From Bacterioplanoides sp965200585 (GTDB taxonomy: Bacteria > Pseudomonadota > Gammaproteobacteria > Pseudomonadales > Oceanobacteraceae): 64,000 nt of DNA. The translations under genes and the position numbers were made by a program. The notes below the pieces were generated by a model. That model made no database searches, had not been told where the DNA came from, and worked only from the letters and a program-made list of their open reading frames with translations. Positions 43,505-50,350 of the stretch are shown here, in pieces. Within the stretch, counting starts at the first letter, position 1. Each line of letters starts with the position of its first letter. The stretch lies in assembly GCF_965200585.1 (NCBI RefSeq), contig NZ_OZ241361.1, one strand, 5' to 3'.

Positions 43505-45064
43505 ATGCATACAGCGCAGTTTCAAGATCAGGTGAACGCTATTAAAAACGGTAAGAGAAACCCATCAGTGATTGTGATTGGTGCCGGGATGACGGGCATC
43601 TTGATGGTAATCAAGCTGCGTCAAACGGGTATCACCAATATCACTATTTTAGAGAAAACCCATAACGTTGGTGGCACCTGGCGCGAGAATACTTACCCCG
43701 GTGTCGCCTGTGATGTACCGGCGCATATGTACACCTATTCGTTTGAGCCCAATCCGGGTTGGTCACACTTTTTTGCCGAAGGTGCTGAAATTCAGCAATA
43801 TTTTGAACACGTTGCCAATAAATACCATGTTATGGAGCATGTGCGTTTTAACGAGGCGGTTACCGATGCGCGTTTTAAAGATGGAAAATGGCAGGTAACC
43901 ACCAGCAAAGCAGCACAGTTAGAAGCGGACTTTTTAGTAGCCGCCACCGGCATTTTGCATCATCCGGCGTATCCGGATATCGCAGGGTTAGATTCATTTA
44001 AGGGTGAGATGTTTCATACTGCCCGCTGGAATCACGATGTTGAGATAGGCCCAACGACCCGGGTTGGCATTATTGGTACCGGTTCTACTGCCTCGCAATG
44101 TATTCCGGAGCTGGTAAAAACCGGTGCTCAGGTTAATGTTTTTCAGCGTACTCCTCAGTGGTTATTGCCATTACCGAACTTTGAAATTTCGGAAAAAATT
44201 AAACAACGCTTTATTAAATCGCCATTATTAACGGCCATGGCGAGAAAATTCAGCGTGGCTTTTTTAGAGCACTTTTTTACCAAAGCCGTCACGGGCCATA
44301 AAGTTCAGCGCTGGTTGCTTGAAACGGCTTGCAAGTTAAATTTACGACTCAGTATTAAAGACAAAATATTGCGACAGAAATTAACACCCAACTATCGGGT
44401 GGGTTGTAAACGGGTGGTGATTAATAAAACCTTTTATAACGGTATTCAACAACCTAATGCCCATTTAATCACCGACGGCATTGAGCGTATTACCGAAAAA
44501 GGCATTATTACCAAAGACGCTGATGGTAACGAGCAAGAACACGAATTGGATGTACTGGTGTTATCCACCGGCTTTAATCCATTTAATTTTATGCGACCGA
44601 TGAATATGATTGGTCGCGAAGAACTGCATATCGACGATGCCTGGTCAGAGCGAATTAAAGCCTATCGTTCTTTGATGTTGCCAAATTATCCAAATTTTTT
44701 CCTGATGCTGGGCCCGAATACGCCGATTGGTAATTTTTCGGTGATTGCCATGAGTGAGGTGCAAACGGATTGGGTGATTAAACTGATGGATCGCTGGCGT
44801 AATCAGGAATACGACGAAGTGGAAGCGCCATGGCAATCGGTGGATAAATTTAATGCCTACGTGAAAGAAGGGCTCAAAGGCACCGCCTGGGTAGGCGGCT
44901 GCCAAAGCTGGTATCTGGATGCCGATGGTGATCCGATTTTATGGCCCTATACCTGGCAGCGCTGGGTCGATGAAATGGCCGAGCCTCAGATGGCTGACTT
45001 AACCACCCGCCAGCAGCAGATGATTAATGATCCGACTCCAGCGATGGCGACAGAAGCGGGGTAA
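43505..45064 (+). CDS. Flavin-containing Baeyer-Villiger-type monooxygenase
   Basis: 519 residues. It has FAD motif VIVIGAGMTGILMVIKL near residue 23, NADPH motif VGIIGTGSTASQCIPELV near 190, and between them the BVMO fingerprint FKGEMFHTARW (FxGxxxHxxxW form). WRENTYPGVACDVPAHMYTYSF is typical of the CHMO/FMO group. It inserts oxygen into ketones to give esters or lactones, using NADPH and oxygen. The strong neighbour is the divergent AraC regulator. The last 41 bases overlap the convergent gene. Confidence 0.9.
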   Translation: MHTAQFQDQVNAIKNGKRNPSVIVIGAGMTGILMVIKLRQTGITNITILEKTHNVGGTWRENTYPGVACDVPAHMYTYSFEPNPGWSHFFAEGAEIQQYFEHVANKYHVMEHVRFNEAVTDARFKDGKWQVTTSKAAQLEADFLVAATGILHHPAYPDIAGLDSFKGEMFHTARWNHDVEIGPTTRVGIIGTGSTASQCIPELVKTGAQVNVFQRTPQWLLPLPNFEISEKIKQRFIKSPLLTAMARKFSVAFLEHFFTKAVTGHKVQRWLLETACKLNLRLSIKDKILRQKLTPNYRVGCKRVVINKTFYNGIQQPNAHLITDGIERITEKGIITKDADGNEQEHELDVLVLSTGFNPFNFMRPMNMIGREELHIDDAWSERIKAYRSLMLPNYPNFFLMLGPNTPIGNFSVIAMSEVQTDWVIKLMDRWRNQEYDEVEAPWQSVDKFNAYVKEGLKGTAWVGGCQSWYLDADGDPILWPYTWQRWVDEMAEPQMADLTTRQQQMINDPTPAMATEAG

Positions 45065-45893
45065 CAGAAAGCGGATTAACAGGAAGCGGGCTAACACAAC
45101 GAATACCATTGGAGCCATACAAATCCGGATTACCGGTTTGGGGTTTGGCAAAGCGGTTGCTGACCCGTTGGGCCCAGGCTTCTTCATCCCAGGCACCGCC
45201 CTTAATCACTTTTAACTCGCCGGAGTCTGGGCCGGTGAGTTGTCCTTTGGCGTAATACTGCTGGTGAGCATTTGGGTGATACCAGTCCATCAACCATTCC
45301 GCCGTGCCACCCACCATATCGTATAAACCATACTGATTAGGCGCAAAGCTGTTACGAGGCCAGCTTAAGTCACGCCAACAACCATCGGTAACTGTATCGG
45401 GTTTGGTCGGATGCCCCGGGTCCATCACCGCCGTTTTACAGCTGGCGGGTTGTGTTCCCCAGGGGTGAGCATCTTCCGATCCTGCCCGGGCAGCGGCTTC
45501 CCATTCCACATCGTATGCCAGTCGTTTGCCACGCCATTGGCAATAATTTTGCGCCTGAAACCAGTTAATGCAGTTTTGTGGATAATTATCCCGCCCCGGC
45601 GCATCGTAGTTGCAGTAGTGGGTACGACGAAAATCGAAGGGTTTACTACAGGCGCCGGACTCAACACATTCGCGATATTCGGCAACGGAGGTTTCAGAAC
45701 GATCTATGTAAAATGCACTAACACTGACCTGCACCGGGTGAATTCTGCCAGCACGACGAATGCCTTCGTCAATATCACATTCCGGGTCGCCGGGAGAGCA
45801 TCCCAGCCAATAGGTTTGCGCCGGAATCAGGGCTTGTGGGATTTCAGCCAGTGCCGCAGCCGAGCTTAATAACAGTAAACCGTGCAAGATCAT
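45024..45893 (-). CDS. Formylglycine-generating-enzyme/sulfatase-modifying-factor domain protein, exported
   Basis: 289 residues with a signal peptide (HGLLLLSSAAALA). The FGE-sulfatase fold starts at IPAQTYWLGCSPGDPECD, then FYIDRSETSVAEYRECV, YPQNCINWFQAQNYCQWRGKRL, EWEAAARAG, YDMVGGTAEWLMDWY and VIKGGAWDEEAWAQR. The catalytic cysteine pair of true FGE is not seen near the GGAW segment, while about ten other cysteines could form disulfides. It is therefore probably a binding or structural member. It forms a pair with the membrane protein gene ending four bases before it. Confidence 0.8.
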   Translation of the reverse strand: MILHGLLLLSSAAALAEIPQALIPAQTYWLGCSPGDPECDIDEGIRRAGRIHPVQVSVSAFYIDRSETSVAEYRECVESGACSKPFDFRRTHYCNYDAPGRDNYPQNCINWFQAQNYCQWRGKRLAYDVEWEAAARAGSEDAHPWGTQPASCKTAVMDPGHPTKPDTVTDGCWRDLSWPRNSFAPNQYGLYDMVGGTAEWLMDWYHPNAHQQYYAKGQLTGPDSGELKVIKGGAWDEEAWAQRVSNRFAKPQTGNPDLYGSNGIRCVSPLPVNPLSVTPLLSPSLESDH

Positions 45894-45897
45894 GTCA

Positions 45898-46305
45898 TCA
45901 CATCCAAACGCGCTGCTGTTTATTGTCAGGCCTCAGCCTTAATTCCGCAGCATTCTTAATATAGTTATCGTATGACACCGCTTTTAACGTTCCATATTGG
46001 ATAAACTCATGCGAATTTAACAAGGGTTCCGTACGACGATCAGCTGGATTATTACTGTAGTTGCTGGTGTTGCTGTCGCCTTTGAGCAAGGTGTCGCCCG
46101 ATACACTGACCAGTAAAGCACTAGCCAATAAAACACAGACGAACAGTACAGCAATCATAACAAGGAACAGGCCTGATTGTGGTTCGCTTTGTCGTTCCGG
46201 CTGTTGCGGGTTGTTAAACCTGTGCTGGTTTGATTGATGTTGGCTCAGTTGATGTTGATTCGGCTGGGCATAATATTCTTCACAGATTTCATTCTGACTG
46301 TTCAT
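45898..46305 (-). CDS. Single-pass membrane protein of unknown function
   Basis: 135 residues from ATG 46305, chosen because GAGGGAGAAACA precedes it. The cytoplasmic part is rich in Gln, Asn and His (residues 10-45). One TM segment follows (LFLVMIAVLFVCVLLASALL), then a periplasmic tail of about 65 residues. I do not recognise the family. It precedes the FGE-domain protein by a few bases, so the two are probably co-translated and may interact in the periplasm. Confidence 0.65.
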   Translation of the reverse strand: MNSQNEICEEYYAQPNQHQLSQHQSNQHRFNNPQQPERQSEPQSGLFLVMIAVLFVCVLLASALLVSVSGDTLLKGDSNTSNYSNNPADRRTEPLLNSHEFIQYGTLKAVSYDNYIKNAAELRLRPDNKQQRVWM

Positions 46306-46459
46306 TGTTTCTCCCTCACGATAAATCGGCATTAATCCTGCTGATAATTATCTGGATATAGAGCGAAGCTCGTGTCAAGGATGTGAAACTCTTTAAAATC
46401 AATCGGTTAGATGATTTTAGGGATGAGGTGTACGAAATCTCGTTAGTCGAATAAATACT

Positions 46460-46483
46460 AAATACCGTACATTTACGATATTT
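46460..46483. promoter_or_regulatory. Candidate activator-binding dyad before the sigma-54 activator gene
   Basis: AAATACCGT-N6-ACGATATTT is a 24-bp dyad with 8 of 9 complementary positions. The same pattern occurs at 49188-49211 and 49263-49286 between two sigma-54 promoters. It probably marks binding of the adjacent regulator to its own promoter region. TGGCAA-N5-GTGCA at 46509-46524 resembles a -24/-12 element but overlaps the ribosome site and lies very near the dyad. Confidence 0.55.
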
Positions 46484-46529
46484 GGTAACTTATAGTGTTA
46501 ACAGGCCCTGGCAAAAGGAGTGCACACCG

Positions 46530-48116
46530 ATGACAACCCACGAGCGTGAAACAATCAGCAAAGCCTGGGGAACAGAAACGATGAATTTCAGCGGGGATAT
46601 GTCCCGGTTGCGGGACTTTAATGAACTGCTGCTGAATGCAGTGGGTGACGGTATTTATGGCTTCGACCGTAACGGTAATACGACCTTTTCCAATCCGGTG
46701 GCTGAACGTCTTACCGGTTGGAAAGAAGAAGATCTGCGCGGCCAGAATAGTCACGACCTGATGCATCACAGCCATCCGGATGGCAGTCATTATCATAAAA
46801 AAGATTGCCCGATTTATGCTGCCGCCCGAACCGGTAAAGTAACCAAAGTGAATGACGAAGTGTTCTGGCGCAAAGATGGCAGCAGTTTCCCGGTGGAATA
46901 CATCAGTACCCCATTAATTGAACATAACGCGGATGGTGAAGAGGAAATTGTTGGCGCGGTGGTGGTATTTCGTGACATCAGTGAGCGGGTGATTGCTCAG
47001 CAGGAACTGAACCGTGCTCATCAACAGGTACTGAGCTTGCAGGAAAAATTACAGGAAGAAAATCGTTATCTGCAGCAGGAAATTAAAAGTGCCCATAATT
47101 TTGCTGAGATTATTGGCAACCATAAACGGTTAATTAAAACCCTGGTGGAAGTTGAACAGGTAGCACCAACGGACGCTACGGTTCTGATTAAAGGTGAAAG
47201 TGGTACCGGTAAAGAATTAATTGCTCATGCCATTCATGAGCGCAGCCCACGTAAACACCGTCCTATGATTAAGGTTAATTGCGCGGCAATCCCCGAAAAC
47301 CTGGTAGAGAGTGAGCTTTTTGGCCATGAAAAAGGAGCCTTTACCGGAGCGGTAAAAACCCGGCAGGGGCGTTTCGAACTGGCTAATGGTGGCACCCTGT
47401 TTTTAGACGAAATAGCCGAGTTACCGCTGGAAACACAAACCAAATTGTTGCGGGTATTACAGGAAAAAGAATTTGAACGTGTAGGGGGTAGTGAAATTAT
47501 TAAGGTGGATGTGCGTATTATCGCCGCCAGCCATCGTGACTTACAAACGCTGGTTGATGAAGGAAAATTCCGGATTGATTTATTTTACCGCCTGAATGTA
47601 TTTCCGTTGTTTTTACCAGCACTGCGTGATCGTGCTGATGATATTCCGCTGTTGGTGGAAAAGTTTGTTGCGAAAGCCAGTAAACGATTTGCCCGTTCAC
47701 TGGAAGGGGTCTGTGAATCCAGTATGGAACGCCTGGTTCGTTACCCCTGGCCCGGGAATATCCGCGAATTACAGAATGTGATTGATCGAGCCGTGATTTT
47801 GTCGAAGGGGAATTTACTGGAAGTCGCTCCCGGGTTGCTACCGGATACAGCAGAGGCGGGCACTCATTCAGAGACACACAGCAGTTCAGAGACAAACAGC
47901 AGCCCAACGAATGGTGCGCTGAATTCACAGGATACCCAATTGGATGAGCCGGACTTACGCCCATTGCAGGAGGTTGAGCGAGAGCATATCGAGCGTGTGG
48001 TGAGGGCTTGTAATGGACGAATTTCGGGTGATAACGGTGCGGCAATAAAATTAGCCATGCACCCGAACACGTTACGTTCGCGTATGGCGAAGCTGGGCAT
48101 TAAAACCCGTTTGTAG
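46530..48116 (+). CDS. Sigma-54-dependent transcriptional activator (PAS, AAA+, Fis HTH)
   Basis: 528 residues from ATG 46530, with AAGGAG ten bases upstream. The PAS domain (about 25-145) carries the His-rich turn HHSHPDGSHYHKKDCPIYAA, and a coiled coil follows. The AAA+ domain has Walker A GESGTGKE near 221, the sigma-54 contact loop GAFTGA near 269, Walker B GGTLFLDEIAELPL and the arginine-finger region RLVRYPWPGNIRELQNVIDR. A Ser/Thr-rich linker leads to a C-terminal Fis-type HTH (NGAAIKLAMHPNTLRSRMAKLG). It senses an unknown signal through PAS. Likely targets are the genes beside it. Confidence 0.92.
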   Translation: MTTHERETISKAWGTETMNFSGDMSRLRDFNELLLNAVGDGIYGFDRNGNTTFSNPVAERLTGWKEEDLRGQNSHDLMHHSHPDGSHYHKKDCPIYAAARTGKVTKVNDEVFWRKDGSSFPVEYISTPLIEHNADGEEEIVGAVVVFRDISERVIAQQELNRAHQQVLSLQEKLQEENRYLQQEIKSAHNFAEIIGNHKRLIKTLVEVEQVAPTDATVLIKGESGTGKELIAHAIHERSPRKHRPMIKVNCAAIPENLVESELFGHEKGAFTGAVKTRQGRFELANGGTLFLDEIAELPLETQTKLLRVLQEKEFERVGGSEIIKVDVRIIAASHRDLQTLVDEGKFRIDLFYRLNVFPLFLPALRDRADDIPLLVEKFVAKASKRFARSLEGVCESSMERLVRYPWPGNIRELQNVIDRAVILSKGNLLEVAPGLLPDTAEAGTHSETHSSSETNSSPTNGALNSQDTQLDEPDLRPLQEVEREHIERVVRACNGRISGDNGAAIKLAMHPNTLRSRMAKLGIKTRL

Positions 48117-48141
48117 CAGCCGTTTATAGCACCGTATAAAA

Positions 48142-48178
48142 GGCCACCTTATCAAGGCTTACCAGTGATAAGGCGGCC
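48142..48178. terminator. Hairpin between convergent genes
   Basis: CCTTATCA (48147-48154) / TGATAAGG (48166-48173), extended by GGCC at both ends with a one-base bulge, lies between the activator stop and the DUF1348-like stop. No T-run follows, so it may act with Rho or simply protect the transcript ends. Confidence 0.5.
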
Positions 48179-48201
48179 GTGACAATGCAGAGGTGGGCAA
48201 G

Positions 48202-48621
48202 CTAAGTTAATAGTCGGTCACTTGGGTCGATTCTGACATCATTGATTGACGCTTCACGGCGTTCCATCAGGCCGTCATCATCAAATTGCCAGAGTTCATT
48301 GCCATAAGAGTGATACCACTGCCCGTCATCATCGTGCCACTCGTATTGGAATTTAACGGCAATACGATGAGAGTCAAAACACCAGAGCTCTTTACGCAGT
48401 CGATAATCAATTTCTTTTTGCCACTTGGTAGTTAAAAACTCGATGATTTTATTTCGTCCGGAAAAAAACTGATCTCGATTACGCCATTGCGAATCTTTAG
48501 TGTAAGCCTGAGCAACCCGGGCCGGGTCTTTGGTATTCCAGGCATCTTCTGCCGCTTGCACCTTCATACGTGCCGTTTGCTCATTAAATGGTGGTAGTGG
48601 TGGCCTTTGTTCGTTCGTCAT
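48202..48621 (-). CDS. DUF1348 / NTF2-like protein
   Basis: 139 residues with a cystatin-like NTF2 fold: AEDAWNTKDPARVAQAYTKDSQWRNRDQFFSGR, then WCFDSHRIAVKFQYEWHDDDGQWYHSYGNELWQF and MERREASINDV, characteristic of the DUF1348 group. The biochemical role is unknown; relatives often accompany stress or detoxification enzymes. It is the second gene behind the sigma-54-like promoter at 49084-49099. Confidence 0.85.
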   Translation of the reverse strand: MTNEQRPPLPPFNEQTARMKVQAAEDAWNTKDPARVAQAYTKDSQWRNRDQFFSGRNKIIEFLTTKWQKEIDYRLRKELWCFDSHRIAVKFQYEWHDDDGQWYHSYGNELWQFDDDGLMERREASINDVRIDPSDRLLT

Positions 48622-48698
48622 AAAACACTCCGGGAGTTAAACAAACGGGGCAGCAACCATTCATGCTGCCCCAGTGAGATACTAACGTCAGCCAGCTA

Positions 48699-49037
48699 TC
48701 AGCGAACATCAACGTCGTACCAGGGAGTTGGGTTAATCGGACAACGGTAGCGGAAACCATTTTTACCGATAGTGACGGTTGTTGAGCGTGTTTCGCCCAC
48801 TTCCAGAGGGAATAAATCCAGTTGCTTATGTGTTTTCTGATCCTGAATCTGAAAACCCACAACCTTGCCCGCTTTATTGGTAACAATAAAGGTGTATTCC
48901 CCAGCTGGAAGGTTGGCAAGCGTCTCCTCAGCTGCAAAGTAGCCGTTGTATTCATCCAGATGAATAACGCGGGGCGCAGCATGGCTGAAACCGGCAAACA
49001 CCAGAGCAGCTAAAACCATTAAGAATTTAATTTTCAT
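48699..49037 (-). CDS. Small periplasmic protein, possibly cupredoxin-like
   Basis: 112 residues from ATG 49037, chosen because GAGGAAAG precedes it and a signal peptide follows (MKIKFLMVLAALVFAGFSHA). The mature part reads as short beta-strands (LPAGEYTFIVTNKAGKVVGFQI, VGETRSTTVTIGKNGFRYRC), as in plastocyanin-like or DUF-type beta-sandwich proteins. The full set of copper ligands is not visible, so copper binding is doubtful. It is the first gene of a likely two-gene unit with the DUF1348 protein. Confidence 0.7.
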   Translation of the reverse strand: MKIKFLMVLAALVFAGFSHAAPRVIHLDEYNGYFAAEETLANLPAGEYTFIVTNKAGKVVGFQIQDQKTHKQLDLFPLEVGETRSTTVTIGKNGFRYRCPINPTPWYDVDVR

Positions 49038-49083
49038 TTTACTTTCCTCGTTTGAGATATTAATTAATGGGAAATCAGGTTTT

Positions 49084-49099
49084 AGCGAAAGCTGTACCA
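49084..49099 (-). promoter_or_regulatory. Sigma-54-type promoter (-24/-12) for the small periplasmic protein
   Basis: On the minus strand TGGTAC-AGCTT-TCGCT fits the TGGCAC-N5-TTGCW consensus with GG and GC in register and two mismatches. It ends 47 bases before the ATG at 49037. It shares the unusual TCGCT -12 element with the divergent promoter at 49411. Confidence 0.6.
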
Positions 49100-49187
49100 A
49101 CTCTTATTTTTTTAATTTCTTATGATGAGATTATAAAAATAGTTGGATTAATTCCGTTATTTCGTGACGGATGGAGCAGATGGCACT

Positions 49188-49286
49188 AAATTTCGTAGTA
49201 ATACGGTATTTGGTGGTTTTGACCGGTATATTGGATCGTCAGCTTGTGTTTTGGTTTATTCGAAATATCGTTTTTTAACGGAGTTT
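49188..49286. promoter_or_regulatory. Two candidate enhancer dyads shared by divergent sigma-54 promoters
   Basis: Site one (49188-49211) is AAATTTCGT-N6-ACGGTATTT. Site two (49263-49286) is AAATATCGT-N6-ACGGAGTTT. Both match the site before the activator gene (46460). The starts are 75 bases apart, close to seven helical turns. They lie about 90-190 bases from the minus promoter and 125-220 bases from the plus promoter, the usual enhancer distance. A 93-codon open frame across this stretch is not a gene. Confidence 0.6.
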
Positions 49287-49410
49287 CGTGTTTTTTGGCG
49301 GATTTTTTTGGTGGCTTTTGATCGGTTTTATTTGGCTTTGGTTTGTCTGTATATAGAAGGTTGTGATTTTTTACTGAAGATAATTAAAAAATTCCATGGT
49401 TTTGAGAATC

Positions 49411-49426
49411 TGGCACGGATGTCGCT
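49411..49426 (+). promoter_or_regulatory. Sigma-54-type promoter (-24/-12) for the glutathione S-transferase gene
   Basis: TGGCACGGATGTCGCT matches TGGCAC-N5-TTGCW at all but one position, with correct GG/GC spacing. The expected start of transcription is near 49437, about 50 bases before the GST ATG. The activator gene for such promoters is 1.3 kb away. Confidence 0.8.
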
Positions 49427-49489
49427 AAAGATAAATTATTCGTAAAAGACGAATTTTTAACATTCATTCGTTATTCTGAGGATAAACTT

Positions 49490-50116
49490 ATGTCGGCACT
49501 TACTTTATATCGTCACCCGTTATCCGGCCACTCTCATCGGGCTGAGTTAATGTTGTCTTTATTGGGGCTGGAGGCCAACATTATTGATGTTGACCTGAAA
49601 GCGGGTGAACACAAGCAACCTGAGTTTCTGAAGAAAAATGCCTTTGGCCAGGTTCCGGTATTACAGGATGGCGATATTGTGATCGCAGATTCGAATGCCA
49701 TTCTGGTATATCTGGCCAGCCAGTATGATGCAGAAGGAGGTTGGCTACCAACCGATCTGGTAGAAGCTGCTGAAGTACAACAATTTTTATCCATTGCTGC
49801 AGGCCCGGTTGCAAATGGCCCGGCAGCAGCCCGACTGGTCAACGTATTTGGCGCTGCACTGGATCAGCAACGTGCAATTGACATCAGTAACGGTCTTTTT
49901 TCAATATTAGAAAAAAGGCTAACTGAAAAAGAATGGCTGGTTGGTGATCGTGCCACCATTGCTGATATCGCTAATTACACTTATATCGCCCATGCTCCGG
50001 AAGGTGATATTTCTCTGGTCGCTTACCCGGCGATTTCTGATTGGCTGGAGCGGGTTGAATCACTGCCAGGTTTTATTGCGATGACGTCCACTCCCGTTGG
50101 ATTAATGGCGGGTTGA
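49490..50116 (+). CDS. Glutathione S-transferase family protein, sigma-54-controlled
   Basis: 208 residues. The N-terminal thioredoxin fold has LYRHPLSGHSHRAELMLSLLG (Ser-containing active-site start), NAFGQVPVLQDGDIVIADSNAILVYLA and the helical half with WLVGDRATIADIANYTYIAHAPEG. It likely conjugates glutathione to an electrophile or acts as a reductase. GAGGAT lies before the ATG. It is read from the sigma-54 promoter at 49411 and ends at the terminator at 50279. Confidence 0.92.
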   Translation: MSALTLYRHPLSGHSHRAELMLSLLGLEANIIDVDLKAGEHKQPEFLKKNAFGQVPVLQDGDIVIADSNAILVYLASQYDAEGGWLPTDLVEAAEVQQFLSIAAGPVANGPAAARLVNVFGAALDQQRAIDISNGLFSILEKRLTEKEWLVGDRATIADIANYTYIAHAPEGDISLVAYPAISDWLERVESLPGFIAMTSTPVGLMAG

Positions 50117-50166
50117 AAGTCTTCGGCAATCAGCCACTTTTATATAGCTGGTTGCTTTCTAATTTG

Positions 50167-50196
50167 ATGGCTGTGTTGCGGCAATATTACAGCCAT
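50167..50196. other. Short perfect dyad behind the GST gene
   Basis: ATGGCTGT (50167-50174) / ACAGCCAT (50189-50196) with a 14-base loop. It lies 50 bases after the GST stop, in the 234-base gap before the fusion gene. It may be an operator of the downstream gene or a transcript-end hairpin. Confidence 0.35.
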
Positions 50197-50278
50197 TAAA
50201 TAGCCGTGAGGATTATGGTTATGCTTGCGGTTCGTTTCCCTCGATCGTCTTCTACTCCTTTGAAGACAACCTGTCCTT

Positions 50279-50305
50279 GGCCGGCTTGATAGCCGGCCCT
50301 TTTTA
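50279..50305 (+). terminator. Intrinsic terminator
   Basis: GGCCGGC / GCCGGCC with loop TTGATA followed by C and five Ts. It ends the GST transcript. It lies only about 45 bases before the next start codon, so it could also act as an attenuator for that gene. Confidence 0.9.
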
Positions 50306-50350
50306 TCTTTTATAGCTGATTTTTAAAACATAATGGTAACGGAGAGAATC

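Noticed and set aside
46509..46524. Sigma-54 promoter for the activator gene itself
   Set aside because: TGGCAA-N5-GTGCA fits loosely, but it overlaps the ribosome site and lies only 26 bases from the dyad, which suits neither the start codon used nor enhancer geometry.
49164..49445. 93-codon open frame on the plus strand
   Set aside because: It covers the predicted enhancer dyads and the sigma-54 promoter, has no ribosome site and reads as low-complexity Phe/Leu-rich translation of AT-rich DNA.
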